Below are positions 23,148-34,800 of a stretch of DNA of 64,000 nucleotides, in pieces; position 1 is the stretch's first letter; each line of letters begins with the position of its first letter. Under the pieces are notes generated by a model, which ran no database searches, was not told the origin of the DNA, and saw nothing but the letters and a program-made list of their open reading frames with translations. The stretch is from Tricholomella constricta (Eukaryota; Basidiomycota; Agaricomycetes; Agaricales; Lyophyllaceae): NCBI GenBank assembly GCA_013368375.1, contig JAACJP010000036.1, forward strand, positions 124,001-188,000. The letters run 5' to 3'. The translations under genes were made by a program, and so were the position numbers.

Positions 23148-24614
23148 TCAGAAGGCCAGTCCAGCCTGCAACACACCATAGAGGGCGATTGCGAGGACCG
23201 GCACCTCGACGCGAACAACTGCGCCTGAATTGCCCGTCTGAGCAGGTGGTGCAACAGTCAACGACCCTGTGGACCCATCAGGCGCGGCAGTCGTTTCCGG
23301 GGGAGCGGTAATCGTGCTCTCGTGCCCAGTCGTCGTCGACGTTGAAGAATCGCCGGTACTTGTTGCGGCACTCTCACTTCCACTTCCACTTCCACTCCCA
23401 CCATCACTTGTCGCACTCGCCGAAGTCCCGGTCGTCGTGACTGTAACCCCACCCCCCGGCGTCCCACCCCCTGTCCCCGGGCTCACACTCCCCGCGAACA
23501 GAGCTGCACTCTCATATCGCACGCAATCAGAGCTGCGCGGCACACGCGCCGTGTATGGGATGGTCGTGATGGCACCCAGGCTCTCTGGTGGCTGCCTGTA
23601 CGTCTGGACCTTGCCTTGGGCGTCTGTATACACACCAGGAAAGTCTTGATTGTCACCCTTGCAAGCCTCGAATACCCCGGGCTGTGCGTTCGAGGGCGCG
23701 TTGTAGGCACACCCGATGCGGTCGTAGATGTGCTCGCAGAACCTGGCCGCGTTGGGTCGCGCGGGGTCACAGGCTTTGAGGCAGAAGATGTCGGACCCCA
23801 TGAAGCTGTTGGGCGCGGAGGTTGGCATGACGCAGGCGGAAGAAAAGGTCGAGAAACGTACTTGTGCCACTCGATGACCTGCCTGAAGGCATTCTTGTTA
23901 TTGGTGTACGCGTTCGAGTACATAAGCCCACCAAGTGGGTTCCCGCGCTACATATTCGTCATGAGCCCAAGGTCCTTGAAAGGACCCAAGCAAGGAGACG
24001 CACCAGATCCGCCCCGTGGGGATCCATTTCCCCACCCTGATCGCCCGACGCGATGTTGATCCTCGTCTGATCAATGAACCCCACAACTTGCACATAATCC
24101 GGCGTCTTCGTGAGTTGAACGCCTCGGATAGCACCAGCCGGGATAACGCGCGTGCCACGCCCTGGTTTCGTACACCATGCCACCATATCACCCTCGACGT
24201 CGCCGACGATCGAGTTTGGGTTGATTGGAGCCCAAAGACAAAAGTCTGAAGGGTAGCATTGTTAAGACAGGGGTTCCGATAGGATGAATAAGAAACTGCG
24301 CACCGTCGACGGAGTTCAGGAAGCCCGTTTGGCAAAGCGACGATTGGCCAGCAGTACTGGCATTGCATCGATTGTAACCTGCCTGCGTGCCACGCACGAG
24401 GTTATCAGTGTCGACCTTGTAGGGCTGTGAAACGATTCCAAACAATTAGCAGTATTTCTTTCCTTGAAGTAGAAACCGAGCAGGTAGAACTGACAATGCC
24501 ATCCGGGTACGAGAAACGCTTGTTGACCAACGGGGTGAACGCCGTTGCAGTGGATAGGACACATGCGAAGGTAACCGCGCGGACCGCCCATGAAACTCTC
24601 CCTTTTCGATCCAT
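23148..24614 (-). CDS. Secreted MAGP-like ('macrofage activating glycoprotein') protein, probable GPI anchor
   Basis: Five exons (24614-24495, 24424-24304, 24245-24004, 23947-23862, 23805-23148) join to 408 residues. After a basic start comes a signal-peptide-like VTFACVLSTATAF. Conserved blocks of this fungal secreted family follow: DNLVRGTQAGYNRCN, SLCQTGFLNSVDDFCLW, GDMVAWCTKPGRGTRVIP, GEMDPHGADLRGNPLGG, FCLKACDPARPNAARFCEHI. The last 120 residues are Ser/Thr/Gly-rich (likely O-glycosylated) and end in a hydrophobic tail (VLAIALYGVLQAGLAF), fitting a GPI signal. The family name is from database usage I remember; its biochemical role is unknown. It is the intact source type of the three truncated fragments beside the F-box genes. 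Confidence 0.8.
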
Positions 24615-25575
24615 GTCAAAGCAAACCCCGTATTGACGTAGTTGAGGGGATGGATTGAGTTCAAGGATCAAGGAACGGAGAGCCTCTGCTTATACGAGAA
24701 CGAGCTCCGTCCATCGATGATAGATCATTCATGCGCAAATATGATATATTGAGAACGTCAGTTTTGGTCACCGGATAGAGGTGAGACAGGAGGATAGATC
24801 CTGGGCAGGCGGACGGGCAGACTCTGCCCGCGTGTGTGGGTAAGTGAAGCAACCGGAAGTTTAGACTGAGAGAGAGAGTGGATCAATCTGGCAATCGGGA
24901 TCAGTCATATGATCAGACCTAGGAGGCAAGCTGCACACGAACTTTGAAGCTTGCGCAGCTTGGAGTCTTGGATGCTCAGGATCAGTGGGGGTTGATGAAG
25001 CTGTTGGAAATCAATATATCATATCCATCCATCCATCCATCCACATCGCAGAGATGGCCGGCAAATTACTGGCGAATGCACGCATAGTGTTTGAGTGACC
25101 TTTCTATTGATAGCATGCACTTATGGCCTTTGATAGCGTATTTTTAAACCAGGACGCCAGAACCTGATTTGGAGGAGGGGGCTCATGGTTACTGTCATCG
25201 TTTCAAATCCATGATCGACGAGCTCGAGGGGGCCAATTTCATACTGAGCAAGGTAAACTTTAAACGACCAGAGCATTCAATGTCCTTCAAGTTCCTTTGA
25301 TAAAAGAGAGATACTTGAATTTGAGAAGTTCGAAGACGTTGTAATTGTCAGGATCTGCATGGAGAAAGGTGGGAACAGAAAGGCGGGAGGTAGGTCATTT
25401 CATCAAATCCTGCGCATGCGGCTGAACGGGGGGCTCTTGTCGGGGTTATATATCGGCAACTCGCCCCCCTCCTAATCTCTTCAATACAAGATACTTACGT
25501 CGCTATGAGCGTGTTAACATCCAGGGTATCGTAAAATTCGTACAACGGCGACCAAATCACATCCTATATTCTATT
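24615..25575. other. Intergenic between MAGP and ATG7
   Basis: Nearly 1 kb holding the MAGP promoter and the 3' region of ATG7. It contains a (GA)n-like run near 24870 and a TCCA microsatellite, and no gene that I can support. Confidence 0.5.
25024..25043. repeat. TCCA microsatellite
   Basis: Five tandem TCCA units in the MAGP-ATG7 intergenic region. Confidence 0.85.
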
Positions 25576-28172
25576 TCAAAAATCAGCATCCCCATCCTCC
25601 TCATCCCAATCCACACTCTCCAGCGCCGCCTCTCCCTCATCATAGAGCTTATCCAATCCAGTAAGAGTAGGCAAATACTTCGGGTCATTGAACGCCTTCA
25701 ACATCATCTCGAATCCCTCCTTCTCATACGTCTGCAACACCTAGTTAATGACACGGAACGTCAGCATCACCAGAAGGACCACAGTGATAAACGGTTGAAG
25801 ACGAACAGTCTCGCTGCACCCAGTGCACCGATCGTACGCCGCGCCGACGATGTGCAGGTTCCGGAACTGGGCCAGGTATCCCCGCAGCTGGTGAGGGACA
25901 AGGCCTAAGACGCTTCCTCCGCTATCTTGGTGGTGGGAACTTGGGTCTTGGTTTGGTGGCGGGGCGGCAGCGTGGAGTCTACGAGTCGCGTAAAATTAAA
26001 CAGACGTTAGGGAAGATGGAATCACATATATACCCATCGGGATGTTGTAGGAGGGATGCGAGCAGCTCTACGGCTGTAGACGACGCGATTGAAGCTAGGC
26101 CTGGGCGCGTCACGGTGCACATTTGGTCGAGAGTTCGATCCGTCAACGACTGCACCAGGGCATATGAGCGTTAAACATGGGGTGAAGCATCCATCAAATG
26201 AAATACGTACGTCTGAAGGGGCGACGATGTCATTGCAGTAATAACATCCAAGCCGCGCGCCGTTGGGTCGGACGGAGCTTCCGCGCGGACCATGGCGCAT
26301 CACAAGGAATGTATCAAACCCGAGGGCAGCGTTGATGACGATCTACAATGCCTTGATTTATTGCCCTCGAGATTATAAAAGAAATTGTGCATACCTTGCC
26401 TTTGGCAGCAGCGATCACAGTAGGCAGCCACCTACTCTCACGCGAGTCCATGAGGAGGAACACGACATCATGCTCGGCGATAAGTGCCTCGAGTTTCTCC
26501 ACTTCCGCTTTGGTTTGAGCGACTGACGCTGACGGGACGGGATGGCCAGGCATGGGTATCGACAGCATATGGCCAGATGCATTCTAAATCACGAGCCTTG
26601 TGAGCCTCGTGCTGAACGAAACATGGACACAACACAACATACAATACCGGGATAAATCTTTTTTAATCGCGCGGCGGCACATTGCGCCTTGGGCTTCCCG
26701 CCATCCAGGCAATCTTCAAACTCAAACAGTGGTTGCCGAACAGGGTTTGAAAATGAGACGTGTGCAGAGTCCGCCAACGTTATCGTTCGAACACCCCATC
26801 CCTGTCGTGAAATTCATCAGCATCTCCGATTTTATCGCGCGCAAACGGCTTACCATCAGTGTCCTGGCGACGTAGCATCCAAGGGTTCCAGCACCGAGAA
26901 GAAGACACTTTGTTGTAGAGATCTTTTCGAGATCGAGGGAAGGCAGGATGCGCCATCGCATCAACTTCAGGTTGAGGTCCACCGCTTGGTTCGCCAGTCT
27001 ACGAAGATAATTTAGACGTCGGTGTTTTCTCACTGATAGGACAATGGCATGCCTTGTGGGATCCATCATAGGCGCAAGGTCCGCCACCCGAGGCCCGAGC
27101 TTCCCCTGCGGATTCTTTTCCCAGCCAACCGCGCTCGGTCGCACCTTTTCGTCGGATGGCACACCGCCCATCTCCAACACGCCAAATCGACTTCTCCAGG
27201 AGGAAGAGTGAGTCTCCGTGTCGCGCCAGCAGAGTACACGAACGGTCGATGTCGTCTCGGGATATAGTGCGCGGAGATATGCAAGAAGGTTGCGCAAGGG
27301 CCAGCCAGGGTTTGTAGGATTTGCAGAGGGATCTATGAACGCTATTGTTCGCGATGAGGGGGGTGTCGATTCAAAGAAAGTGGAATAATCTTCCACTGGG
27401 GATATCTTCGCGTCGTTACGGACAAGGAAGAATGGGAGAGGAGAAGGATGTGAACGGATTTGTTCTTGGATGGATGACAGCTGAAATGGGAGTTAATTGA
27501 CGCCTTCAAGCCTTGCTCATGACGTACGTCCTCCGCAGAAAATTCGTCGATTGCATCCTTCCAACCCTCTTCCGCTATCTCCCAAGCTGGCTTGGACACA
27601 AACGCGGGGAAGGCGAACCAGTAGTAATACTTGTACTTCTTAAGGTCTGCATACGTTATAAGGAGGAAGTGGTTCAACAGCGCGGTGTCGCGCGTAGCTA
27701 GAATATGGTCCCAAATCTAATGTGACAATCGGCAAAAGGATTGATTGGCAACATACATCACATATGAATAAGAATCAGCGTACCTTAACGGCTTCTTGGT
27801 TAAACAGAGCTGTCTTATCTGCAGCCTTGAACTCTTCGATCGTGTTGTAATTCTTGAAGGTGCCAGATGCTGGTACCGATCCAGCAGTCACTCTATCTCG
27901 ATCAGAAGTCACTACCCTCGCAGAACTGAAGAGAAATTGCGAGCGCACTTGTAACCCTTGTCGAAGGACTCTGAACCCACACTTAGGTTACACCCCAACG
28001 CGATCTCCTTGCCTGATTCGCGATCGGTGACTGATCTACCCACAGAATATGATCCCGAGATGGGTAGTGCTTCATCTGACAGGCGAAGCACGTCGACCTT
28101 GAGGCTTGTGAGTTCATGCCAGAAAGACGGCTGGATTAGAGAGGAAAATGGCGCGAACTGGACGATTGGCAT
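25576..28172 (-). CDS. ATG7: Autophagy E1-like activating enzyme Atg7
   Basis: The gene runs on the minus strand from ATG 28172 ([20 protein letters not shown]) through many short introns to the stop at 25576 after [14 protein letters not shown], a typical Atg7 acidic end. The N-terminal domain is seen in [11 protein letters not shown] and MDPTR. The E1 core has the nucleotide-binding [17 protein letters not shown], then [16 protein letters not shown] and GGKPKA. The active-site cysteine lies in [11 protein letters not shown]. Zinc-type cysteine pairs are seen in GCYYC and CTGC. Atg7 activates Atg8 and Atg12 for transfer to Atg3 and Atg10. All blocks occur in order and I saw no break, though not every splice site was checked. 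Confidence 0.9.
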
Positions 28173-28723
28173 GGTTGTCGCTGCTGTGAGGTAGCCTGAT
28201 TCAGAATACACGCATGAGGAAGTAGCGTTTGTTCTTGTTTTGTTTCAATGAGGAACGCGCTAAGCGCGCGCTCAAGTCGCGCTTTGAGTTCGCGACCAAC
28301 ATCTCTCAGCACGTCTTTTTGGAATCGTCTTCCGTAAAGTTCCATTCTAACATTTTTCACTCCTCTTCACGGCTCCACGCAATGATCATGCATAGAAATC
28401 CGTCCGTACTGTTCGGCGGGGGAGGACTTTCTGGGCCGACTCGGTCATTCAACCGAAGTCTCCCGTAGTGATGAGGTGAGCAGCTCATCAATTCCCCAGA
28501 TAAACCCTAGAAGAAGCTGCGCTTGATGCCTTGAAACAACTGCGAGCACCAAAGACTGCGCGCGTCGCTCACCTTCGGCTGCGTTACTGCGCGTGGGTCC
28601 ATTAAAAGGGGCAGAGACCAATCGTTCGAGCCAATTGCATCTATATTCTCCTTCGACTTGCTTCTCAAAGTTCACACTCTTCTCTTTAAGATGCCTCTTG
28701 TTTTGATGACTTTCACAACCTAT
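28173..28723. promoter_or_regulatory. Shared divergent promoter region of ATG7 and the SDR gene
   Basis: About 550 bases separate two divergent start codons, so both promoters must lie here. No specific site could be named. Confidence 0.5.
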
Positions 28724-30047
28724 CATGGTACATAATATAAGGCTTATATTAATTCTCTCATTAGGTTACTGGCGTCAACGGATTCGTGGGATCTAACGTG
28801 GCCTTGCAGCTCCTTAAAGCTGGCTACAAAGTTCGCGGGTATGTAATCAACTCGTTACCTGTGGATTCATCGTTGCGACCCGTTCCAAAGCACCGTCCGT
28901 GGCAAAAAAATCGACAACTTCAAGAACAATATCAGCGACAGTTTTCCTTCCCTTGAAGTGGTCAAAGTCGACGACGTCAGCACGAGCGACCTCATCGACG
29001 TCTTGAAAGGTAATATTTCATCGTAAAGGACGGCCCACGTCGATTGAGCTACTTGTACTCTCAGGCGTTGATGCTATCGTTCATGTCGCCGCTCCTTTGC
29101 CATTCGGTGGCGCCAGTCCCAAGGAAAATCTGATTGTGAGTTATGCTCAGCGATGTAAATACGACTTGCCTCAGACTGATCCATGCGAAGATTGCCGTTG
29201 AAGGGTATCTCAATGTCCTTCGCCAGGCTGTTTCCAATGGAATCAATAAGGTCGTTATAACAGGAAGTTGGGCTTCGACTCTCGATCGTACGTTCTCCAG
29301 GCGTCGTGTTTCCTTGTATCAAACTTATTCTCGCCTTCAGCTGCACTCAAGCAAGCTTTTGAAGGTCATGTCAGTACGGAGAAAGGTCGGGTTGCGCAGT
29401 GATGCATCATATTCTTCACTAGCACTGACACTTATTTGCCAACCTCAGACTGGGGCAACGTCACCGAAGAGGAATTTCTCGTCAACTCACAGAACCCGAT
29501 GTGGGCCTATCTTGCTGCTAAAACCCTGGCCGAACGCGCTGTCTGGAAATTCGCGGAGGAGGAGCCTTCCCTCGACCTTTCAATCAGTATGTGCATGTCT
29601 AACGAATTCAATATGTTTTTTTTTTTCGCTCATCCACCTCCAGCCCTTCCACCATTCATCTTCGGGCCCTTCGCGGCAGGCTTCCCCGCCCCACTATCTC
29701 ACTCCACCTTGAGCTCCAACCAACACATCTACACCCTCTTAAAAGGATCCATCCCACCCCCTCTCCCGCCCTTATTCTGTGACGTCCGCGACGTCGCGCG
29801 GGCCCACGTTCGAGCCCTGAACGTGCCCAAGGCTACTAATCATGTGGAAGACAAACGCTTCCTCGTCTCTGGCGGCTTTCTGACCTGGAAAGACGCCGTC
29901 GAATATTTGCATCAGCAACGCCCCGAGCTCAGGGCCCGCCTCCCGGTCGTGGACATGGATACGTTCCCGCCCTTCCCTGGGACCCCTACTTCCATCGATA
30001 CGACTCGTGCGAAGGAGGTGCTTGGTGTCATGATTTGTCTATTCTGA
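28724..30047 (+). pseudogene. NAD(P)-dependent SDR (epimerase/cinnamyl-alcohol-dehydrogenase type), 3' end lost to Gypsy-1
   Basis: The N-terminus carries the extended-SDR nucleotide motif VTGVNGFVGSNVA. Then come VDDVSTSDLIDVLKG, VDAIVHVAAPLPFGG, VVITGSWASTL and the catalytic Tyr-Lys pair in MWAYLAAKTLAE (YxxxK). Short introns close in phase. The first exon is unclear: ATG 28724 sits directly before a 37-base intron, and another start may be used. At 30025, after the codons for AKEVLG, the frame enters the Gypsy-1 LTR and stops six codons later (30047). The missing 31 codons are at 41297-41398. The truncated protein keeps the whole catalytic core, so residual function cannot be excluded. Confidence 0.82.
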
Positions 30048-30292
30048 ACCCGTGATCTCCGCCCGTATCTCTATCTCTCGCTTTACATTCCTTCGTACCT
30101 CGTCTCACTCGACTCCCTTATTCCTTCTTGTTCCCTACGACATGTCTACTTACTTCACAATACGGTACTCCCGCGCGTTACGCTCATATGATCCAGAGGC
30201 TCTCCTAACTCCTAACTATTTGTATGTATTTAAGCCATGTATTCGCGTAGTGAATCATTACTTTGGCTTGGTTGGTTTTACCTATCCTGACA
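30026..30292 (+). repeat. Gypsy-1 5' LTR
   Basis: 267 bases. The 3' two thirds match the Gypsy-2 LTR closely, while the first 90 or so bases (U3) differ almost completely. Confidence 0.92.
30227..30233 (+). promoter_or_regulatory. TATA-like box of the Gypsy-1 LTR
   Basis: TATTTAA lies 30 bases before ATTACTTTGGCTT (30257-30269), the sequence complementary to the primer-binding site and therefore the likely 5' end of the RNA. The same box occurs in both Gypsy-2 LTRs. Confidence 0.6.
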
Positions 30293-30294
30293 TT

Positions 30295-30307
30295 AAGCCA
30301 AAGTAAT
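30295..30307 (+). promoter_or_regulatory. Gypsy-1 self-priming primer-binding site
   Basis: AAGCCAAAGTAAT starts two bases after the LTR. It is an exact reverse complement of ATTACTTTGGCTT inside the LTR (30257-30269). This is the layout of Tf1/sushi-type self-priming, where the RNA 5' end folds back as primer in place of a tRNA. Confidence 0.72.
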
Positions 30308-30804
30308 CTTACAGCCAAGGTCCCTTGCTCCCTCGAGCAAGTCGTCGTCCTCGCTGTCACCTTTACCGCTCTCATCATCCTCATCATCCTCCTCACGCGA
30401 CCAACCCAAATCTACCCGAAACCTCCGGTCGATCTTGATCGATCAAACAGCCCTTACTTTACCGCTTACGTACAACGTAGGTAGATCAGGAACCTTAGTC
30501 AGTAGGCACAAAGGGATTGCTCCGAGGCGATCCTCCAGAGGATAAGAACGGTTGGGACTGTGCACTTCAGTGGGCCAGTCTTTATTCCACCAGGAAATAT
30601 CGCGGAAACCCCGTTGATCTTGGGGAAGGTACAACTGCTCTCTGGTTTATCAGTGTAAACTTGCACTGCTCGTGGCCGACGAAGATCCCATCAATCTTGC
30701 TTCTTGCACGTGCTGTTCAACGGACGTCTGACCGGCTGGTCGGATCGTAGTTCTCACTTGCACGCGTGTACCAGCATCACCCAACATTTCCCATCATCAT
30801 CACC

Positions 30805-31845
30805 ATGACCACTCCTAACCCCATCACCATCCTCCAGAATGGCGTTACCTCAATCCTCGACGGGATCAACAACCTTATTCCCGTCTGGGCAACCACAGCC
30901 GCCAATCTCGACTCGACAGCTCAGGCCGTCGCTCAACTCGCCTCCACCGCAGGACAGCTTCAAAAAGTCGAGGTATCCGTTGCCCAAACCACTATCCCTC
31001 TCCCCGAAGAGTTTCGAGGAGTCAAAGATAAAGCTGCGTATTTTATCCTCGCCTGCAACCAGTACTTTACGCAGACGAAGATAACCGAGGACAACATCAA
31101 GATTGCCACCGCCCTCGGTCTCATGAAGGGCGACAAGGCAAGCAAATGGGCCGAAAATCAGCTTCGGCTCATTCAGAGCAACCACGCTGACGCTCTCACC
31201 TGTTGGACCGACTTCGGGGCCGAGTTCGAGAACCATTTTGGCGATCGAACCCCCGACACGACGGCTACGTCCAAGATCAAACTCCTCATTCAAGGGACGA
31301 AACCGGCGGACGAGTACAACACCGACTTCAACAATCTGAAGGTCGACACCGGGTGGAACGAATGCGCTCTCCTTGACTGTTACAAGACTGGCCTCGACCC
31401 CGAACTCCTCATGTCAATCTACCGCTGCGACCCGATGCCAGTCACGTTGAAGGAGTATCAGAAGAAGGCGGAGTTGTTGGACAAGAAGGCGAAGGAGTTG
31501 AAGATTCAGGTGGCACAGGGGATCAGCGCGAGGCGCTTTGCTAAGTCATATCAACCCGACGCTACTACTCCTTACGCTCACGCCGCCAGACCCGTCGTCG
31601 GAGCTCCTCGACCGGCCCCACCTGTCCCCAATGCCATTCCCGCTGCTGTCCCCCGTCGTGACCCCGACGCCATGGACGTCGACCACGCCCCTCGCCGCCC
31701 ACCCATCACCTGCTTCAAATGCGGCAGGGTTGGTCACATGGCACGGAACTGCCCCTCCGTCGTCGTCAAGGTCGTCGATGTTGCCGAGATGACGGATGAA
31801 CAGAAGCATGCCGCCGCCGCGCAATTGAAAGATCAGGGTTTTTGA
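30805..31845 (+). CDS. Gypsy-1 Gag
   Basis: 346 residues from ATG 30805. A capsid-like helical region (about residues 60-240, with FRGVKDKAAYFILACNQYF and a WxxF-type core) precedes a Pro-rich linker and one CX2CX4HX4C nucleocapsid knuckle, CFKCGRVGHMARNC, near the end. The frame stops at TGA 31843-31845 right after a slippery heptamer. The first 800 or so bases are almost identical to the Gypsy-2 gag. Confidence 0.9.
   Translation: MTTPNPITILQNGVTSILDGINNLIPVWATTAANLDSTAQAVAQLASTAGQLQKVEVSVAQTTIPLPEEFRGVKDKAAYFILACNQYFTQTKITEDNIKIATALGLMKGDKASKWAENQLRLIQSNHADALTCWTDFGAEFENHFGDRTPDTTATSKIKLLIQGTKPADEYNTDFNNLKVDTGWNECALLDCYKTGLDPELLMSIYRCDPMPVTLKEYQKKAELLDKKAKELKIQVAQGISARRFAKSYQPDATTPYAHAARPVVGAPRPAPPVPNAIPAAVPRRDPDAMDVDHAPRRPPITCFKCGRVGHMARNCPSVVVKVVDVAEMTDEQKHAAAAQLKDQGF
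31836..31842 (+). promoter_or_regulatory. -1 ribosomal frameshift site at the Gypsy-1 gag end
   Basis: The heptamer G GGT TTT (X XXY YYZ form) sits directly before the gag TGA, and pol is open in the -1 frame. Downstream, AGGCCCG and CGGGCCT can form a stem a few bases past the stop. Confidence 0.7.
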
Positions 31846-34800
31846 CAGGCCCGCCACGTAGCCGAATGGACGGGCCTACTTGTAGTTCTAATCACACCCC
31901 ATGCACTCCACCCACCACTCCCCCTGTACACTATAGTCCTGAGATTTCATCTATGTCTTCCTCCTACGGGTGTGCACCAGAACTTAAGGCTGTTAAACTT
32001 CCCTCCGACGCTGTAGTCATTGGCTCGGCGGTCACTCACTCCACCGAAGTTAGAGTTGAACTTCGAAGGCCTGACACTCGAGAAGCAATCAAAGTGGACG
32101 GGTTGCTAGACTCGGGTGCTACAAATATGTTCATGGACCGAGAATTTGCGGTCGGGAATGCTTTGACTATCAACAAGCTCCCGCGCGCAATCCCAGTCTA
32201 TAATGTAGACGGAACTAGGAATTGGAATGGTTCGATTTCTGAGTCCGTGACGTTAATAATGCGGTATAAGGATCATCACGAGAAAGTACACTTTTATCTC
32301 GCGAACCTTGGTAAATCTAGTATTATTATCGGACATAATTGGTTACAAAAGCACAACCCGGAGATTGACTGGGCAACTGGAGAAATAATGATGACACGAT
32401 GCCCGAGTTCGTGCGGACGTAACCGGATTGAGCGGCTGAAGACTGAGTCGAAGGCGAGAAAGACTGCAAAGAAAGAGCGTATGAACAGAGTGGAAGAGAA
32501 ATGCGATGAATGTGATGACAAGGAAGCGAAACCGAAAAAGAAATTCAGGTGGATTGAAGAGGGACGTCAGTACGTCCGTTTCTTCCACCCGGACGTCGGT
32601 ATCTTTGAAAATACCTACTTCGTTGACAAGAGTCGGGTACCGGCGGCTGCAGCACTGCGAATTAATGCAACGTCGAATATCTCGCAACGCATCGCAGAAA
32701 GAGCGAACGAGAGGAAGCAGAAACGTACCATTGAGGAGATGGTCCCGGACCATTACTATAAACCATTCAAGCTTGTCTTTGACAAAGACGGCTTCGACGA
32801 ATTGCCTCCTCGGCGCTTATGGGACCATGCAATTGACTTACAGCCCAAAACGGAGCCCATTAAGCTGTCGAAAGTCTATCCCATGAGTCCGGAAGAACAA
32901 CGAAATCTTGACGAGTTCCTGGAGGAGAACTTGAAGACGGGGAGAATACGCGAGTCGAAATCACCGTGGGGGTCAGGCTTCTTCTTTGTGAAAAAGAAAG
33001 ATGGGAAGTTGCGTCCAGTCCAAGACTACAGAAAGTTAAATTCGGTCACGGTAAAGAATGCATATCCCTTACCGTTGATATCGGACATCATTGCCAAATT
33101 GAGGAAAGCGCGAGTTTTCTCGAAGATGGACGTTCGCTGGGGATTTAACAACATCAGAATCAAGGAAGGGGATGAGCACAAAGCAGCGTTCCTTACCAAT
33201 CGGGGTCTATTCGAGCCTACAGTCATGTTCTTCGGACTGTGTAACTCGCCGGCAACGTTTCAAACAATGATGAACAATCTGTTGAAAGATCTTATATTGC
33301 GGGGTGTGGTCATGGTGTATATGGACGATATACTGGTGTATACGGAAACATTAGCGGAACATCGGAAGGTGGTCATGGAGGTCTTGGAGATATTGGAAAG
33401 AAACAAACTGTACTTGAAACCCGAGAAATGTGACTTTGAAAAGAAAAAGATTGAATACCTAGGAGTGGTGATAGGCGACGGGAAGGTGGAAATGGACCCA
33501 GAGAAACTTGAAGCGATCCACGGCTGGCCAGCGCCACGGTCAGTGAAGGAGACCCAGTCGTTCTTAGGTTTCTGTAACTTCTATCGGAAGTTCATCGAGG
33601 GGTTTGCCACGATTGCGCAGCCGCTGTACTGGTTAACGAGGAAAGATAACCAGTTCAAGTGGACCGAAACTTGTCAGAAATCCTTCGAAACCTTAAAAAC
33701 ACGACTTACCTCTGCCCCGGTCCTCACGTTAGCCACTGACGATGAGCCGTACAAAATTGAGGCCGACGCGTCGGACTACGCCTCGGGTGCTGTGTTGTCC
33801 CAACGGCAGGACGGGGAGTGGCATCCGATCGCATACTATTCAAAGAGCTTCTCAGCGGCGGAACGGAACTATGAAATACATGATAAAGAAATGTTAGCGA
33901 TCATCAGGGCATTGGAGGAATGGAGGTACCTGGTTCAGGGGAGTCCGCACAAGATCGAGATTTGGACAGATCATAAAAATCTCGAGTATTTCCTTACCGC
34001 AAGGAAACTAAATAGGCGACAGGCGCGCTGGTCTGGCTCCTGGCTGACTACGACTACACCTTGAAACACAAGCCTGGGAAATCCATGCTAAAGCCCGACG
34101 CACTTTCAAGAAGACCGGATCATAAGAAGGGGGTGGGACTAGATAATAACGACGTTACCTTGATCACACCCGAGCACATTTCCGGTCTTCATATTCGGTC
34201 TGCCGTCACTCTTGCCACGGAGGGTGATACAATAGTTGAGGAGTTGAAGGGAAAGGGGCCAATAGCAATCAATTATGAGGACAAACACGCGAAATGGGAA
34301 CAAGAGGACGGACTCACGTTCCGAAACGGGCTCATCGTGGTGCAAAGTGATGAAATTAAGCGGAAGATCCTAGAGCTTCATCATGATTCTCATATGGGAG
34401 GACACCTGGGCAGGAACAAGACGAAGGAGTTGATTACGCGAAATTACTGGTGGTCCAAAATGACGGAGTACATAAACAAGTATGTTGATGGGTGTAGGAA
34501 GTGCCAAACAACGAAAATATTTCCACAAAAACCACAAGGCGCGCTCTCACCGAACACCATTCCGTCCCATCCCTTCCAGGTTATTTCCGTCGACTTCATC
34601 ACTGGGCTTCCAGACTCTCTCGGTTACGATTCGATCATGGTCGTGGTGGATCGATTTAGTAAACGAATATACGCCATCCCTTGTAACAAAGACGTCGACT
34701 CAGCAGGCGCAGCACGCCTTTTCCGAGACAACGTTTGGCGTCACGAGGGCCTCCCCCAGACGGTGATTAGCGATCGCGGAGGGCAGTTTGCGTCTGAGTT

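Noticed and set aside
34000..34080. Programmed frameshift inside Gypsy-1 pol
   Set aside because: Gypsy-2 is uninterrupted at the same place and there is no slippery sequence, so a one-base deletion is the simpler reading.
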